A stretch of DNA of 6,313 nt from Sulfuricurvum sp. (GTDB lineage Bacteria; Campylobacterota; Campylobacteria; Campylobacterales; Sulfurimonadaceae). Below the pieces are notes generated by a model. The model searched no databases. It was not told the DNA's origin and saw only the letters and a program-made list of their open reading frames with translations. Shown piece by piece: positions 4,842 to 6,313 of this stretch. Location: NCBI GenBank assembly GCA_022729835.1, contig DZBC01000126.1:1-6313 (forward strand), written 5' to 3'. The number at the start of each line of letters is the position of its first letter. Position 1 is the stretch's first letter. The translations under genes were made by a program, and so were the position numbers.

Positions 4842-5990
4842 ATGCGTTTTAGCACAATCATACTTGCCGCCGTATTGTTTGGCGGCTGCGCCCACCATAC
4901 CTCCACCTCCGCCTCAAGCGGGCCAAAAACCTACAAAAACATCATCTTTATGGTGCCCGATGGTATGGGTCTAGCCGATGTCACTGCGGCGCGTAACCAC
5001 CTCTACGGCACCGGCGGCGGTCGGCTCTCTTTTGAATCGTTGCCTTACATCGGGTATCAGCAGACCTATTCGCGCGACAGCTTCATCACCGATTCGGCAG
5101 CGGCTGCCTCTGCGTGGGCGAGCGGCGAGAAGTTTGACAACGGTGCACTCTCCTGCCATGACCGCGCACCCAAAGACGGCAGATGCGATGAGACGCGCAA
5201 ACATCCGCAGACCATTTTGGAAGTAGCCAAAGCGCTGGGCAAACGCACCGCGCTGGTCGTCACCTCCGACATCACCCACGCCACCCCTGCGGCCTTTAGC
5301 AGCCATGCAAGCCACCGCAAATGCGCCAGCGAGATATTTAATGAGCAGCTTCGCATCGGTGTAGACGTGATGCTCGGCGGGGGAATTGATGTGAATGAAG
5401 AGCCCTGCTTGCTCCCGCAAACCACTGAGAACAACGCCTCTCTGGCCAAAGCTAAAGCGATGGGCTACGAAATCATCCATACCGGAGCCGCGCTCGAAGC
5501 CGCGCAGAGCCAAAAGCTGATCGGTCTGTTTCAAGAGGGCGGCTTGACCCCGCAAGTACGCAAAACGGAGCCTTCCACCGAGCCGACCCTTGCGGCGATG
5601 GTGCGTAAGGCGCTGCAACTCTCAGAGCATGAGACGGGATTTTTTATGCTCATCGAAGGCTCGCAGATCGACTGGGCCAACCACAAAAATGATTTCGCCT
5701 ATCAGGTGGGTGAGATGATCGATTTTGACAATGCCTACAAAGAGGTCGCGGCGTGGATGAAAGATCGAGACGATACGCTGGTGGTGGTTGTCGCCGACCA
5801 TGAAACGGGCGGTTTTGCGATCAATGGCCCCAAAAAAAGCTACGCCAACGCCACCAACCTAGAAGCAGCTTGGACAACGCTTAAGCACACCGCCGTCGAT
5901 ACCATCATCTGGAGCAACGATCCGCGCTTTGGCGGTGCCAAAGAGAACAGCGATTTATATATGCTGATACGCGAGGCGATGCGCCCGTAG
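4842..5990 (+). CDS. Alkaline phosphatase (PF00245 type), predicted lipoprotein
   Basis: A 382-residue phosphomonoesterase, shorter than E. coli PhoA (about 470). It begins with a short signal peptide (R2, hydrophobic 5-13) and a lipobox-like LFGGC, so C16 is probably lipidated and the enzyme anchored on the periplasmic side or outer membrane. The active site is complete by alignment from memory with E. coli PhoA: MVPDGMG (D40), nucleophile in TDSAAAASAW (D84, S85), THATP (H146, T148), SHRKC (R159, phosphate binding), IEGSQIDWANH (E272, D277, H281), ADHETGG (D319, H320) and KHTAVD (H349). H146 and W278 replace E. coli D153 and K328, the combination seen in Bacillus and the cold-active TAB5 enzyme. 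Cysteines C105, C115, C161 and C189 could form two disulphides. Campylobacter jejuni uses the unrelated PhoX instead. AAGGA lies six bases before the ATG. Regulation by phosphate is expected but not visible. Confidence 0.92.
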   Translation: MRFSTIILAAVLFGGCAHHTSTSASSGPKTYKNIIFMVPDGMGLADVTAARNHLYGTGGGRLSFESLPYIGYQQTYSRDSFITDSAAAASAWASGEKFDNGALSCHDRAPKDGRCDETRKHPQTILEVAKALGKRTALVVTSDITHATPAAFSSHASHRKCASEIFNEQLRIGVDVMLGGGIDVNEEPCLLPQTTENNASLAKAKAMGYEIIHTGAALEAAQSQKLIGLFQEGGLTPQVRKTEPSTEPTLAAMVRKALQLSEHETGFFMLIEGSQIDWANHKNDFAYQVGEMIDFDNAYKEVAAWMKDRDDTLVVVVADHETGGFAINGPKKSYANATNLEAAWTTLKHTAVDTIIWSNDPRFGGAKENSDLYMLIREAMRP

Positions 5991-6019
5991 CGTATCTGCT
6001 CTATTTTGTTCTTTCTTAT
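5966..6019 (+). terminator. Probable rho-independent terminator spanning the phosphatase stop
   Basis: GATACGC (5966-5972) pairs perfectly with GCGTATC (5990-5996), and the loop contains a second short stem, GGCG with CGCC (5975-5978 and 5982-5985). The next bases are T-rich but interrupted (6000-6018: several runs of T broken by C, A and G). The hairpin includes the stop codon TAG at 5988-5990. An alternative 7-bp fold with one G-U pair uses 5978-5984 and 5990-5996. The imperfect T tract keeps confidence moderate. Confidence 0.42.
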
Positions 6020-6313
6020 GTGGCGCAGAATAGCTCAATCTCGGCATCACTATTGAGTACGTGTATTGTTTTAGAACTAGGGGACATAATACCTATTTCA
6101 TGCAAAATTGGACTGAAGAAAACGGTGACGAGGTGACTTTTATAGATGCTTACCCTTTTTAGCTTATCCTCTCGTATTGCATGACGCCGTTTTGATCTCC
6201 CACTCTTGATCTCTGGCTTTGTCGGTTGATGCTGTTACATAGTCTCTCCAGTTCATAAAACGAATCGTACATGTAATCTTCAACTCTTGAAACCAAACCC
6301 ACCCGTAAGGTAT
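5997..6313. other. AT-richer stretch without a confident gene; possible truncated or decayed leftward gene
   Basis: This stretch is visibly poorer in G and C than the rest of the window. On the leftward strand three overlapping frames are open: 6313-6164 (49 codons, open at the window edge, four Trp, with YGWVWF and MNWRDYV), 6311-6159 (50 codons, with MYDSFYELERLC) and 6234-6016 (72 codons between stops, with REDKLKRVSIYKSHL, no ATG until codon 50). None has a convincing ribosome site and I recognise no family. The first two could be the end of a gene entering from the right; the frame change with the third could mean a frameshifted remnant, but chance openness is possible. Rightward, a 20-codon ATG frame (6100-6162) is also open. 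No tRNA, repeat array or IS end is seen. Confidence 0.3.
6267..6276. repeat. TTACATGTAA palindrome, 9 of 10 (right end)
   Basis: GTACATGTAA on the plus strand; core TACATGTA at 6268-6275 intact. In the edge-open leftward frame 6313-6164 it gives I-T-C-T, matching the frame used in the other genes. Confidence 0.85.

Noticed and set aside
6100..6162. Small rightward frame of 20 codons (MQNWTEENGDEV...)
   Set aside because: It looks protein-like, but there is no ribosome site within 6-10 bases and no known family, and the leftward frames overlap it. Too short to call.
501..6276. TTACATGTAA as an ordinary transcription-factor operator
   Set aside because: Seven of eight copies lie outside clear promoter regions, six of them deep inside recognised genes, which does not fit a local regulator.
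501..6276. The repeated palindromes as a CRISPR array or IS-end repeats
   Set aside because: Spacing is irregular (about 230-1500 bases), the repeat is only 10 bases, and unrelated intact genes lie between the copies.

Overview
The window reads as a slice of chromosome from a Campylobacterota bacterium (former Epsilonproteobacteria) with a GC content that looks above 50 %, which is high for the group. The pointers are an LpxB with a divergent N-terminus (ALEHSANLH where most LpxB have a GEASGD-type motif), a GnnA/GnnB pair as known for Campylobacter lipid A, a metal-site-less dihydroorotase paralogue, and tightly packed genes with AAGG-type Shine-Dalgarno sites six bases before the start. The genus cannot be fixed from this sequence alone.

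Layout. Bases 1-117 hold the last 38 codons of an unidentified rightward gene. It ends one base before the end of a leftward operon that fills 119-3516. In transcription order the operon is a small monohaem cytochrome c, lpxB, gnnB and gnnA, every junction overlapping by 1-8 bases. A 49-bp divergent intergenic region (3517-3565) carries a good extended -10 promoter for the operon and a weaker -10 for the rightward side. Rightward come a PyrC-like pseudo-dihydroorotase (3566-4786), a 55-bp leader, and a PF00245-type alkaline phosphatase predicted to be a lipoprotein (4842-5990), ended by a probable terminator hairpin that spans its stop codon. The last 320 or so bases are AT-richer and hold no gene I can call with confidence, only short open frames and perhaps a truncated or decayed leftward gene.

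How the genes work together. GnnA would oxidise UDP-GlcNAc at C3 and GnnB would aminate it, giving the 2,3-diamino sugar nucleotide. Acylated at both nitrogens, this feeds LpxB, which condenses the lipid A disaccharide. lpxB-gnnB-gnnA therefore looks like a lipid A module making an amide-linked (GlcN3N) lipid A. Why a cytochrome c heads this operon is not evident. The PyrC-like protein has lost every metal ligand I could align and is more likely structural, perhaps an aspartate transcarbamoylase partner. The phosphatase scavenges phosphate at the cell envelope.

Most unusual signal. The palindrome TTACATGTAA recurs: five perfect 10-mers and three copies with one end-base change (eight TACATGTA cores), plus one weaker relative. 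About 0.06 cores would be expected by chance at this composition. Copies lie inside gnnA (2), gnnB, lpxB, pyrC' (2), the phosphatase leader and the far right end. Inside genes they mostly force a Thr-Cys dipeptide, which suggests selection on the DNA word rather than the protein, as with the cyanobacterial HIP1 palindrome. I know of no description of it.
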